From Limisphaerales bacterium (GTDB lineage Bacteria > Verrucomicrobiota > Verrucomicrobiia > Limisphaerales > UBA11358), in NCBI GenBank assembly GCA_003139955.1, contig PLHK01000085.1:1-44700 (forward strand): 44,700 nucleotides of DNA, given 5' to 3'. The notes beneath the pieces are model-generated. The model was not told where the DNA came from, did not search any database, and worked only from the letters and a program-made list of their open reading frames with translations. The position numbers and the translations under genes were made by a program. Below, piece after piece: positions 15,397 to 23,226 of this stretch (position 1 is the first letter of the stretch; the number at the start of each line of letters is the position of its first letter).

Positions 15397-17145
15397 ATGT
15401 TACCACCTCGGCGGATGTCCGCAAAAATAAATCCAGTTGGGAGCGCAATTTTATTGCTGGCGCTGGTTCTGGCGATTTCCGGCTGCACACCCGCCGGCCC
15501 GCGCGCGCTGCTCAAGGGCAAAAAATATCTTGATCGTGGCGATGCCGCGAGCGCCGTGGCGGAGTTCAAAACCGCCACCGACCTGCTGGCGACGAACGCG
15601 GCGGCGTGGAATTATTATGGCGTGGCCTTGCAGCGCGCCGGGCAGCCGGACGACGCCCTGAACGCCTACAGCCGCGCGCTGGATTTGGATCGCGACCTGA
15701 TCGAGGCGCGATTGAACCTGGGCATTTTATTTTTGGAACAAAATAAACCGGACGAGGCCAAGGCGGAATTCACCGCCTACACTTTGCGACGTCCGAATGA
15801 CCCGATTGGGTGGCTCAAGCTCGGTTCCGCGCAGTTGCGGCTCGGCGAAATCGTGCCGGCGGAACGCAGTTTCAGCGCGGTGCTCGCCCTCAAGACCAGC
15901 GACGCGGAAGCTTACAACGGCCTCGGCCTCGCCCGCATCCAGCGCGTCCGGCCGCGCGAGGCAGCGCAATTTTTCACCGCCGCGATGCAGGCGCGACCGA
16001 ATTTTGCCGCCGCCATTTTGAATCTCGCGGCGGTCAATCAGGAGTATCTTCACGACAACAAAACAGCGCTGGAAAATTACCGCGCCTATCTCGCGCTCTC
16101 GCCCAAGGCCGCCAACTGGGACGCGGTGAACAGCATTGCCAACGGCCTCGAACAAAGTTTGACACCCGTCGTCGCCGTAACTTCGATGCCCGCGCCCGTG
16201 ATCAGGCCGAATCCGCAGCCGACAATCATAGTGGAAAAAAAACCGCAGCCGAAAAACTCAGACGTAATTTATACAGCACCGTCGCACGCACAAACCACCT
16301 ATCCCAACCCGCCGCAACCGGTGGTCAAGCCCACGATCACTTATATTTCACCGCCGGTGCAGGTCGTGCAGGTCGCGCCGGAACCCAAGATTGTGGCCAC
16401 CACGCCCGCCGTAGAACAACCCGTGCCAGAAGTTCCGATGCCGGAGCCGATACCCAAGCCGAGTTTGTGGAACCGGGTTTTCGCCTCGCCGCCGCCGGAT
16501 AATTCCGGTTCAAAATTCATGGCCGGCGGCATCACGCCTTTGCCCGGCGGACTAAGCGAGCCGCCAACGCCGCCCGCGCCGGAACCAAAACCGGCCCCGG
16601 TCATCATCGTTCCGCCCGCGCCAGTGGATTTTCCCCGCTACAATTACCTTTCGCCCGCGCGGCCGCAGCCCGGCGACCGGCGCGCGGCCACGGGCGCGTT
16701 CACGCAGGCGCGCATGGCCGAGCAGGATGAAAAATGGGGGCTGGCGTTGCAGGCATACCGCCAGGCTGTCGAGCTGGATCCGTCTTGGTTCGAGGCGCAA
16801 TACAATGCCGGCGTGATCGCACACCGGCAGCGGAATTATGATACCGCGCTCGCCAGCTACGAGACGGCGCTGGCGCTCCAGCCGGGTTCCGTGGATGCGC
16901 GCTACAATTTCGCGCTGGCGCTCAAGGCGGCGGGGTATGTGCCGGACGCGGCGAATGAGCTGAAAAAAATTCTCGCCGCCCATCCCAACGAAGTGCGGGC
17001 GCATCTGGCGCTCGCCAACATCTGCGCGCAGTCGCTGCACGACCCGGCGCAGGCGCGGGAACATTATCTTAAGGTGCTGGAACTCGATCCCGAAAGCCCG
17101 CAGACGGCGGACATCCGGTTCTGGCTGGCGGCGAATCCGGGGTGA
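15397..17145 (+). CDS. TPR repeat lipoprotein with proline-rich linker
   Basis: The 582-residue envelope protein has a hydrophobic leader ending in the lipobox LAISGC. It begins at the ATG at 15397, or more plausibly at the ATG at 15415, which gives MSAKINPVGSAILLLALVLA. An N-terminal TPR array (about residues 35-255) is followed by a long proline-rich, probably disordered linker (about 255-430) and a second TPR array (about 440-575, for example YNAGVIAHRQRNYDTALASY). The linker contains WNRVFASP (from W358) and GITPLPG (from G378), both also found in the secreted protein at 32179-33174. It is likely a periplasmic scaffold. The exact role is unknown. Confidence 0.88.
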   Translation: MLPPRRMSAKINPVGSAILLLALVLAISGCTPAGPRALLKGKKYLDRGDAASAVAEFKTATDLLATNAAAWNYYGVALQRAGQPDDALNAYSRALDLDRDLIEARLNLGILFLEQNKPDEAKAEFTAYTLRRPNDPIGWLKLGSAQLRLGEIVPAERSFSAVLALKTSDAEAYNGLGLARIQRVRPREAAQFFTAAMQARPNFAAAILNLAAVNQEYLHDNKTALENYRAYLALSPKAANWDAVNSIANGLEQSLTPVVAVTSMPAPVIRPNPQPTIIVEKKPQPKNSDVIYTAPSHAQTTYPNPPQPVVKPTITYISPPVQVVQVAPEPKIVATTPAVEQPVPEVPMPEPIPKPSLWNRVFASPPPDNSGSKFMAGGITPLPGGLSEPPTPPAPEPKPAPVIIVPPAPVDFPRYNYLSPARPQPGDRRAATGAFTQARMAEQDEKWGLALQAYRQAVELDPSWFEAQYNAGVIAHRQRNYDTALASYETALALQPGSVDARYNFALALKAAGYVPDAANELKKILAAHPNEVRAHLALANICAQSLHDPAQAREHYLKVLELDPESPQTADIRFWLAANPG

Positions 17146-17212
17146 TTTGGCGTGGCCGTGATTTGGTGAAATTTCGCTGGCGTTTCCGGTCAGACGGTTT
17201 AATGATTGAAGC

Positions 17213-17896
17213 ATGATTGCGGTCGCAACCTCAAATTTCGGCTCCGGAAGATTACTGTTCAACTGGTTTGACGTGGCGCTGGTACTCGTGATTGCCTTCG
17301 GCTTCTGGCGCGGGCGCACCAACGGCATGACCAAGGAAATTCTCCCGGTCTGCCAATGGCTGCTAATGGTGATCATCGCCGCCTTCGGCTACCAACCGTT
17401 GGGCGACCTGCTCATCCAGCAAGGCATCATCCGCAGCGTGTTCGGCGGACATTTCAATGAACGAACCGCCGCCTATGTCACCAGCTATCTGCTGATTGTC
17501 GTGGTGGTGTTCACCGTGTTCACGTTCGTCAAGCGGGCGCTCAAGCCGAAAATCGAGGGCAGCAATGCGTTCGGCTCGACCGAGTATTATTTCGGCATGA
17601 TTTCCGGGGTGATCCGTTATGCCTGCATGGTGGTCTTCGTACTGGCGCTGCTCCACGCGCCGTATTATTCCGCCGGGGACATTGAAGCGGCCCGGGCTTT
17701 CAACAACCGCAATTTCGGCGGCGGCTTGGCTGGCTACAGCGGCGATTTTTTTCCGACCCTGAGCGAAACCCAGTCCAGCATCTTCCGAGATTCGCTCACC
17801 GGGCCGCTCATTGAAAATTATCTTTCCGTGCTGCTCGTGAACACCTTTGGCCCCGGCGGTTCGGCCAAGTCGCCGGTTGTTTCCATCGGAAATTAA
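17213..17896 (+). CDS. CvpA-like membrane protein
   Basis: The 227-residue integral membrane protein has four predicted helices (about 17-32, 45-62, 86-105 and 128-148). The CvpA family pattern is visible: NWFDVALVLVIAFGFWRGR near the N-terminus (D followed by a helix and a G-x-RG turn), and a central WLLMVIIAAFGYQPLGDLL. The C-terminal third is soluble. CvpA was named for colicin V production, and homologues are linked to envelope homeostasis. It lies between the TPR lipoprotein and dnaG, 18 bases before the dnaG start, so co-transcription with dnaG is likely. Confidence 0.83.
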   Translation: MIAVATSNFGSGRLLFNWFDVALVLVIAFGFWRGRTNGMTKEILPVCQWLLMVIIAAFGYQPLGDLLIQQGIIRSVFGGHFNERTAAYVTSYLLIVVVVFTVFTFVKRALKPKIEGSNAFGSTEYYFGMISGVIRYACMVVFVLALLHAPYYSAGDIEAARAFNNRNFGGGLAGYSGDFFPTLSETQSSIFRDSLTGPLIENYLSVLLVNTFGPGGSAKSPVVSIGN

Positions 17897-17914
17897 CGCG
17901 CGCGGCGTCGAGCC

Positions 17915-19726
17915 ATGGCCGGTTTTCTTTCCCCCGCGACCCGCGAACAAATTCGCGCCGCCAGCGACATCGTGGACATTATCGGCTCCTATCTGCCGCT
18001 GAAAAAAACCGGCGCGAACTTCACCGCGCTCTGCCCGTTTCACAAGGAAAAATCTCCCAGCTTCAACGTCAATCCGCACAAGCAAATTTTCCACTGTTTC
18101 GGCTGCCACAAGGGCGGCGACGTTTTTAACTTTGTAAGAGATTACGAGAACATCGGTTTCATGGACGCCGTGCGCCGACTCGCCGAACGCGCGAAAATTC
18201 CACTCGAATTTGAAAATACACCCGGCGCGCAGGAATCGCGGCATCTCAAAGACCAGTTGCTTGACATCCACGAACAGCTCACGACGCGCTGGCAAAATTG
18301 TCTCGCCAACGAGGCCGCCGGCCAGCTCGCGCGCGATTATCTCGCCAAGCGCGGCGTCTCGGCGGACGCGATAAAACTGTTTCGGATCGGTGCCGCGCCG
18401 GAATTGTGGGACGACACGGTGAACTGGGCGAAGAGCAAAAATTTCTCGATTGAAACCGTCGAGAAGGCTGGTCTTATCATCAAAAAAGAAGAAGCCGGCC
18501 GCTATTACGACCGGTTTCGCGGACGCCTGATGTTTCCGATTTGCGACGAGCAAGGCCGCGTCATCGGTTTCAGCGGACGAGTTTTGTCCGGCGATGAAAA
18601 AACGGCGAAGTATGTCAACTCGCCGGAAACGCCGATTTTTACCAAGAGCAAAATTTTCTTCGGCCTCGACAAATCCAAACGCGCGATTCTCGACGCCGGC
18701 TTCGCCATTATTTGCGAAGGCCAGTTGGACTTGATCGCGTGTTTTACGAACGGTGTGCAAAACATCGTCGCACCACAAGGCACGGCCTTCACCGAATCGC
18801 ACGCGCGCATCATCAAGCGCTACGCCAACGAAGTCGTGTTGTGTTTTGATTCCGACAATGCCGGCCAAAATGCCATCGTGCGTTCGCTCGACCATCTGCT
18901 TGCGTCCGGCCTCGCCGTGCGCGTGGCCGTCGTGCCCACGCCGCATGATCCCGATAGCTTCATAAAATCCAATGGCGGCGCGGCTTTCAACGAACTCATA
19001 AAAAACGCGGCGGGATTTTTTGATTATTATTTGAACCGCCTTTGCGCGACGAACGAAATTAATTCCGACAAAGGTCGCCTCGTGATTTTGAAAAGCATGG
19101 CCGAGTCCGTGCATAAAACCGGTAACTTCGTTTTGATTGACACTTACGCGCAAAAAACGGCGTTACGTTTGGGCGTTCCTCCGGAATCCGTCCGCACCGA
19201 GTTCAAAAAAAATCCCGCGCCGCACACCGCAACACGCGCGGGCGAAGAAGAATCATTTGAATCCGCCGAACCGGTGGCGGAAGCCGCCCCGCCCTCGCCC
19301 ATCGAGCTTCATCTGCTAAAACTATTGCTGCAGCACGACGAACTGATCGCCACCGCCGCTTTGAATTTGGACGTGAACTGGATTTTGCATCCGCACGTCC
19401 GGCAGATTGTAGATTTGCGTTTCGCCGCGCAGGAACACGAAACGTGGCACAACCTCGCGGAATTTCTCGACAGTTGCGAATCTCCGGAACAACGCAATCT
19501 CATTACTGAAGCTGTGGCTGAAGACCGGAAAATTCCCAATCCCGAAACGCAGCTTGCCGATATGACGTTGAAATTACGGAATCAATTTCTCGACCGGCAA
19601 ATCGGCGCGCTCACGCAAAAAATCAGCCAGCCGCAAATCGCTGATGATGAAAAAGTCGCCTTGCTGCGCGAGCAAATGCAGTTGAAGGAACTGAAACGCG
19701 CGCCGCTTTCGCCATTAAAAAAATAA
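17915..19726 (+). CDS. dnaG: DNA primase
   Basis: Synthesises RNA primers at the replication fork. In the 603 residues, the CHC2 zinc finger at the N-terminus has ligands C40, H43, C61 and C64 (CPFHKEKSPSF then HCFGCHKGGD). The DnaG catalytic core includes RFRGRLMFPICDEQGRVIGFSGR. The TOPRIM domain carries E268 in CEGQLDLIA and D312/D314 in CFDSDNAGQ. The C-terminal helicase-binding region is shorter and divergent, as usual outside the Proteobacteria. rpoD is not adjacent. The gene ends directly at a strong intrinsic terminator. Confidence 0.97.
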   Translation: MAGFLSPATREQIRAASDIVDIIGSYLPLKKTGANFTALCPFHKEKSPSFNVNPHKQIFHCFGCHKGGDVFNFVRDYENIGFMDAVRRLAERAKIPLEFENTPGAQESRHLKDQLLDIHEQLTTRWQNCLANEAAGQLARDYLAKRGVSADAIKLFRIGAAPELWDDTVNWAKSKNFSIETVEKAGLIIKKEEAGRYYDRFRGRLMFPICDEQGRVIGFSGRVLSGDEKTAKYVNSPETPIFTKSKIFFGLDKSKRAILDAGFAIICEGQLDLIACFTNGVQNIVAPQGTAFTESHARIIKRYANEVVLCFDSDNAGQNAIVRSLDHLLASGLAVRVAVVPTPHDPDSFIKSNGGAAFNELIKNAAGFFDYYLNRLCATNEINSDKGRLVILKSMAESVHKTGNFVLIDTYAQKTALRLGVPPESVRTEFKKNPAPHTATRAGEEESFESAEPVAEAAPPSPIELHLLKLLLQHDELIATAALNLDVNWILHPHVRQIVDLRFAAQEHETWHNLAEFLDSCESPEQRNLITEAVAEDRKIPNPETQLADMTLKLRNQFLDRQIGALTQKISQPQIADDEKVALLREQMQLKELKRAPLSPLKK

Positions 19727-19765
19727 AAACGGCGTCAACTTTGCAGACGACGCCGTTTGGTTTTT
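19727..19765 (+). terminator. Rho-independent terminator after dnaG
   Basis: A perfect 10-bp stem (19727-19736 AAACGGCGTC with 19749-19758 GACGCCGTTT) and a 12-nt loop are followed by GGTTTTTCT. It starts on the base after the dnaG stop codon. The A-rich sequence on its left side gives a T-run on the other strand, so it can also end the convergent cytochrome transcript. Confidence 0.88.
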
Positions 19766-19772
19766 CTAAAAA

Positions 19773-20177
19773 TTATTTCGCGCCCTGATCAATCCACGCG
19801 CGGATGATGCCGATTTGTTCGTCCGTAAGTTTCGTCGCGCCTTTACCCTTGGGCATGAACGTGTCGGGATCACCGATGTGCGCGACGCTCAAGACAAGGT
19901 CGCTGTGCGCGCTGTCGCCGGGCGTGACGACCTTGCCATCGCGATCGCCTTTGAGCACGCCAGCGAGCGTGTCGAGCGACAGTTTGGCGGCTTGTTTCGG
20001 CTTTTGACTATCGTGGCATTTTAGGCAGGAAACTTCAAAAATCGGCTGGATGTCCGTGGCGAAAGTGACGCCGACTTTGGTCGAGGCCGGCGGCAGGGTG
20101 GCGTCTTGGGCAATCGCACCGGTAGCGCCCGCAAAACTTGCGGCCAGAGTCGCGATGATAAGGCTAGGTATTTTCAT
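19773..20177 (-). CDS. Secreted c-type cytochrome, planctomycete-type domain
   Basis: The 134-residue protein is taken from the ATG at 20175-20177; an upstream in-frame start would place 15 polar residues before the signal peptide and is less likely. The signal peptide MKIPSLIIATLAASFAGATG is followed by a heme-binding CLKCH (C51, C54, H55) in IQPIFEVSCLKCHDS. M108 in DTFMPKG is a candidate distal ligand. The pattern matches the cytochrome C domain common in Planctomycetes and Verrucomicrobiota, usually fused to DUF1549/DUF1553 proteins but here free-standing. It is probably a periplasmic electron carrier. It is convergent with dnaG and divergent from the CbiX-like gene. Confidence 0.9.
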   Translation of the reverse strand: MKIPSLIIATLAASFAGATGAIAQDATLPPASTKVGVTFATDIQPIFEVSCLKCHDSQKPKQAAKLSLDTLAGVLKGDRDGKVVTPGDSAHSDLVLSVAHIGDPDTFMPKGKGATKLTDEQIGIIRAWIDQGAK

Positions 20178-20290
20178 AGTTGAATTGTAATTAATAAATA
20201 GTTTAGACACCGCTGAAGTCAAAAGGTTTCGGTAAGTTTTTTTGCATCCGTCGGCTTGCAGGCGGGCGGTGTTCCGGCAAAATCATTCTT

Positions 20291-21145
20291 GTGAACGACA
20301 AAAGTTTTTCAGATGCCGCGCTCGTCGTCCTCGGCCACGGCACGACGTTGAACGACCAGTCAGCCGCGCCCGTATTCCAGCACGCAGCGGAACTGCGGCG
20401 GCGGAAAATTTTTGCGCAAGTGCGCGAAGGTTTTTGGAAACAGGAGCCGCACATAAAAAAAGTGCTTATGGAAATTTCCGGGCCGCGCGTTTTCATCGTG
20501 CCGTTTTTCATCAGCGAAGGCTATTTCAGCACGGAAATTATCCCCAAAGAACTCGGTTTTGCTTTTCCGGAAAACTTAAAACTTAAAACTCAAAATTCAG
20601 AACGCTTTTATTGTTCACCCGTTGGTTCGCATGATTTGATGACGAAAGTGATTCTGGCGCGCGCAAAAGAAGTCGCGGAAACATTTCCGTTCCCACGAAT
20701 GCCGAAAAATTCTGACACAACTTTATTGATCGCCGGTCATGGAACTGGTCGCAACGCCAATTCGCGCAAGGCGGTCGAGCGGCAAGTGGAATTGATCCGC
20801 GCGCAAAACTGTTACGCCGATGTCGGCGCGGTTTTTATGGAAGAAGCGCCGTTCATCAAAGGCTGCCATGAAAATGTTAAGACAAAAAACATCGTCGTCG
20901 TGCCGTTTTTTATCAGTGACGGTTTGCACGCGGTCGAGGACATACCGGTTTTGCTCGGCGAGCCGGAGCGGATCGTCAAAGAACGCCTCGCCGCCGGCCA
21001 ACCCACGTGGCGTAATCCGACCGAGCGCGGCGGAAAATTAATCTGGTATGCTTCGTCCGTCGGCACCGAGCCACTGCTGGCCGACGTGATTTTGGAACGC
21101 GTCAAAGAATCTTGTAGGAGTCGAGCTGACGAGACTCAAACTTAA
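20291..21145 (+). CDS. Two-domain CbiX/SirB-like chelatase family protein
   Basis: The 284-residue protein (GTG start) has two tandem CbiX-type domains. The first has LVVLGHGTTLND (H16) and VFIVPFFISEGYF; the second has LLIAGHGTGRN (H150) and IVVVPFFISDGLHAVEDIP. Family members insert cobalt, nickel or iron into sirohydrochlorin-type rings; the metal is not predictable. No other tetrapyrrole gene is nearby. Two stretches look repeat-derived: LKLKTQNSE in the linker, encoded by AACTTAAA-type repeats (20571-20599), and the C-terminal tail CRSRADETQT, encoded by the left arm of a palindromic repeat. The stop codon lies inside that repeat. Confidence 0.87.
   Translation: MNDKSFSDAALVVLGHGTTLNDQSAAPVFQHAAELRRRKIFAQVREGFWKQEPHIKKVLMEISGPRVFIVPFFISEGYFSTEIIPKELGFAFPENLKLKTQNSERFYCSPVGSHDLMTKVILARAKEVAETFPFPRMPKNSDTTLLIAGHGTGRNANSRKAVERQVELIRAQNCYADVGAVFMEEAPFIKGCHENVKTKNIVVVPFFISDGLHAVEDIPVLLGEPERIVKERLAAGQPTWRNPTERGGKLIWYASSVGTEPLLADVILERVKESCRSRADETQT
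20571..20599 (+). repeat. AT-rich short tandem repeat inside the CbiX-like gene
   Basis: AAAACTTA-like units repeat (AAAACTTA AAACTTA AAACTCA AAATTCA, 7-8 nt period) within the coding sequence, giving KLKTQNSE in the linker between the two CbiX domains. Its composition is unlike the surrounding GC-rich codons. Similar AT-rich stretches encode KLKNKN and KLKIKK in the large glycosidase gene at about 38736 and 39369. Confidence 0.6.
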
Positions 21146-21176
21146 AAATTAGAGACTCCTTACATCGTCTCCTACG
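21113..21176. repeat. Palindromic dispersed repeat, GTAGGAG type
   Basis: Arms 21113-21137 and 21152-21176 pair at 18 of 25 positions with a 14-nt loop. GTAGGAG and GAG(A/T)CTC sequences mark the ends. The left arm encodes the last residues of the CbiX-like protein and the right arm ends 11 bases before the start of the Gfo/Idh/MocA gene, so it covers the intergenic gap and might work as a transcript hairpin. Confidence 0.7.
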
Positions 21177-21187
21177 ATTAAAATTTT

Positions 21188-22264
21188 ATGAAAAAACTAC
21201 GAATCGGATTCTTAAGTACCGCCGGCATCGGCAAAAAAAACTGGAAGGCGATTTCTCATTCCGGCAACTGCGTCGTGGTCGCCGTCGCCAGCCGCGATGT
21301 TCAGAAAAGCCTTGAATTCATTGATGAATGTCAGCGCGAATTCACCTTCGCAGAAACGCCGCGCGCGTTTGGAAGCTACGAGGAATTAATTGCGTCGCCC
21401 GAAGTTGACGCGATTTATTTTCCGTTGCCGACCGGCCTGCGTAAAGATTTTGTCATCCGCGCTGCGAAAAATCGGAAGCACATTCTCTGCGAAAAACCGT
21501 GCGCCGTGGACGCGCGCGAGCTGGACGAAATGCTGGCCGCGTGCGCCAAAAATAAAGTGCAGTTCATGGACGGCGTGATGTTCATGCACAGCCCGCGCCT
21601 GAAAAAAGTCCGCGAAATTTTGGACGATGGCAAAAGTATCGGGCACATCCGCCGGATTTCCTCGGCGTTCAGTTTTTATGTTGGCGAGGATTTTTTCCAG
21701 TCGAACATTCGGGCGAACGGCGCGCTTGAACCCACCGGCTGTCTCGGCGATCTGGGCTGGTATTCCATCCGTTTCGCGCTCTGGACGATGAACTGGCAAT
21801 TGCCACGTGCCGTTGGCGGAAAAATTCTTTCGCAGTCCGCTGATTTACCGAAACGTCCGTCCGCACCGACGGAATTTTCCGGCGAACTGTTTTTTGACGG
21901 CGGCGTTTCGGTGGAATTTTATTCCTCGTTTCGCGCCGCCAAACAGCAATGGGTTCATGTCAGCGGCCAAAAAGGCTGGTTGCGACTGCCGGATTTCGTT
22001 CATCCATTTGACAGCTATGAACCGGCGTTCGAGGTGAATGAAAAATTCATCACCGTCGCCAGCGAGGTAAAATGTCCGCCGGGCGTTGACCCGTTTCCGC
22101 AAGGTCACGCGACCGCGCAAGACACGCGGATGTGGCGTAATTTTGCAAACCAGATTGCGTCCGGCAAACTCAACGAAGACTGGCCGATGTGGTCGCTACA
22201 GACGCAAAAAGTTTTGGACGCGTGCCACGAGGCAGCGCGGCGCGGCGCGATCGTTGAACTGTGA
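21188..22264 (+). CDS. Gfo/Idh/MocA family oxidoreductase
   Basis: NAD(P)-dependent dehydrogenase family, 358 residues. The N-terminal Rossmann domain begins RIGFLSTAGIGKKNWKAI, with AVASRD closing the second strand. The EKP motif is at residues 102-104 (HILCEKPCAVD) and its lysine is normally involved in catalysis. The C-terminal alpha/beta domain includes NGALEPTGCLGDLGWYSIRF, the usual GALxDxGxY-type segment containing a catalytic-region aspartate. The substrate, probably a sugar or sugar-like polyol, cannot be predicted. The last codons (VEL, stop) run into an intergenic repeat. Confidence 0.93.
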   Translation: MKKLRIGFLSTAGIGKKNWKAISHSGNCVVVAVASRDVQKSLEFIDECQREFTFAETPRAFGSYEELIASPEVDAIYFPLPTGLRKDFVIRAAKNRKHILCEKPCAVDARELDEMLAACAKNKVQFMDGVMFMHSPRLKKVREILDDGKSIGHIRRISSAFSFYVGEDFFQSNIRANGALEPTGCLGDLGWYSIRFALWTMNWQLPRAVGGKILSQSADLPKRPSAPTEFSGELFFDGGVSVEFYSSFRAAKQQWVHVSGQKGWLRLPDFVHPFDSYEPAFEVNEKFITVASEVKCPPGVDPFPQGHATAQDTRMWRNFANQIASGKLNEDWPMWSLQTQKVLDACHEAARRGAIVEL

Positions 22265-22320
22265 ACTGTTGAATTGTCCCATCGCTAGCGGTTCACGATT
22301 TAACCATTTAACAATTCAAC
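22253..22320. repeat. GTTGAACTG/GTTGAATTG repeat and inverted repeat
   Basis: Short direct repeats (GTTGAACTG, TGAACTG, TTGAATTG) cover 22253-22277, and a perfect 10-bp inverted repeat joins 22268-22277 (GTTGAATTGT) to 22311-22320. The element spans the end of the oxidoreductase gene and most of the gap before tyrA. There is no T-run, so it is not an obvious intrinsic terminator. Confidence 0.6.
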
Positions 22321-22341
22321 AAATAACGTTATTCTCCGCGC

Positions 22342-23226
22342 GTGCAATTTCGGAAAATCACCATCATCGGCGTCGGTTTGCTCGGCGGCTCCATCGGACT
22401 CGCTGCACGGAAAAATCGCGTCGCCAAGGAAATTGCCGGATTCGTCCGCAGCCAAAAAAATATTTCCGACTGCGAAAAATTTGGCGCAACGGATTTCGCC
22501 ACGACCGATTTGCTCGCCGCCGTTTCTAATTCTGATTTGATCATTCTTTGCACGCCACTCGCACAAATGCTTCCGCTCGCAAAACAATTTCTGCCCGCGC
22601 TCAAACGCGACGCGATCGTAACCGATGTTGGCAGCGTGAAAGCGGGCGTGGTGCGTGAACTGGAATCGTTCGTCCAAAAATCCGGCGCGCATTTTGTCGG
22701 CAGCCATCCGATGGCCGGCGCGGAAAAAACCGGCGTCGCCGCCGCGCGCGAAAATCTTTTTAAAAACGCTGTCTGCGTTTTGACGCCGACCAAAAAATCC
22801 AGCGCCGCTGCCGTCCGCAAATTGGAACAATTCTGGAAATCGCTCGGCGCGCGCGTTTTGAAACTGGCCGCCGCGCAGCACGATTTGCTCGTCAGCCGTT
22901 CCAGCCATTTGCCGCACGTCGTCGCCACGACGCTGGCGAATTTGGTTTTGAATCCGGCCAATCCGAAAACGCAGGCGCAACTTTGCGCGACCGGTTTCCG
23001 CGACACGACGCGCATCGCGTCCGGCTCGCCCGAGATGTGGCGCGACATCGCGCTGGCCAACCGTAAAAATATTTCACGGTCGGTGGATGCGTTTGTGGCG
23101 GAACTTAAAAAATTCCAAAGCGCGCTCAAAAGTGGCGAGGCAAACGCCCTTGAAAAAATCTTTGCGACGGCCAAATCGCGTCGCGACAACTGGTGCGCGA
23201 AAGGCGGTTCAACTTCGTCGGAATAA
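22342..23226 (+). CDS. tyrA: Prephenate/arogenate dehydrogenase
   Basis: Oxidative decarboxylation in tyrosine biosynthesis, 294 residues from a GTG start. The N-terminal NAD(P) site is IIGVGLLGGSIGLAARK (residues 8-24). The catalytic-region histidine H122 lies in FVGSHPMAGAEKTG, and DVGSVKAGVV and FRDTTRIASGSPEMWRDI are further family landmarks. No ACT or chorismate mutase domain is attached. Its stop codon overlaps the aroA ATG by one base (TAATG), so the two aromatic genes are translationally coupled. Confidence 0.95.
   Translation: MQFRKITIIGVGLLGGSIGLAARKNRVAKEIAGFVRSQKNISDCEKFGATDFATTDLLAAVSNSDLIILCTPLAQMLPLAKQFLPALKRDAIVTDVGSVKAGVVRELESFVQKSGAHFVGSHPMAGAEKTGVAAARENLFKNAVCVLTPTKKSSAAAVRKLEQFWKSLGARVLKLAAAQHDLLVSRSSHLPHVVATTLANLVLNPANPKTQAQLCATGFRDTTRIASGSPEMWRDIALANRKNISRSVDAFVAELKKFQSALKSGEANALEKIFATAKSRRDNWCAKGGSTSSE

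Noticed and set aside
17363-19153. Long open frame (596 codons) on the minus strand opposite cvpA/dnaG
   Set aside because: It is antisense to dnaG, which has all primase motifs. The frame is open because of GC-rich third positions, and its translation is arginine/histidine/phenylalanine-rich with no domain.
23193-23225. Upstream start for aroA inside tyrA
   Set aside because: The ATG at 23226 overlaps the tyrA stop in a standard coupling arrangement and gives a normal N-terminus.
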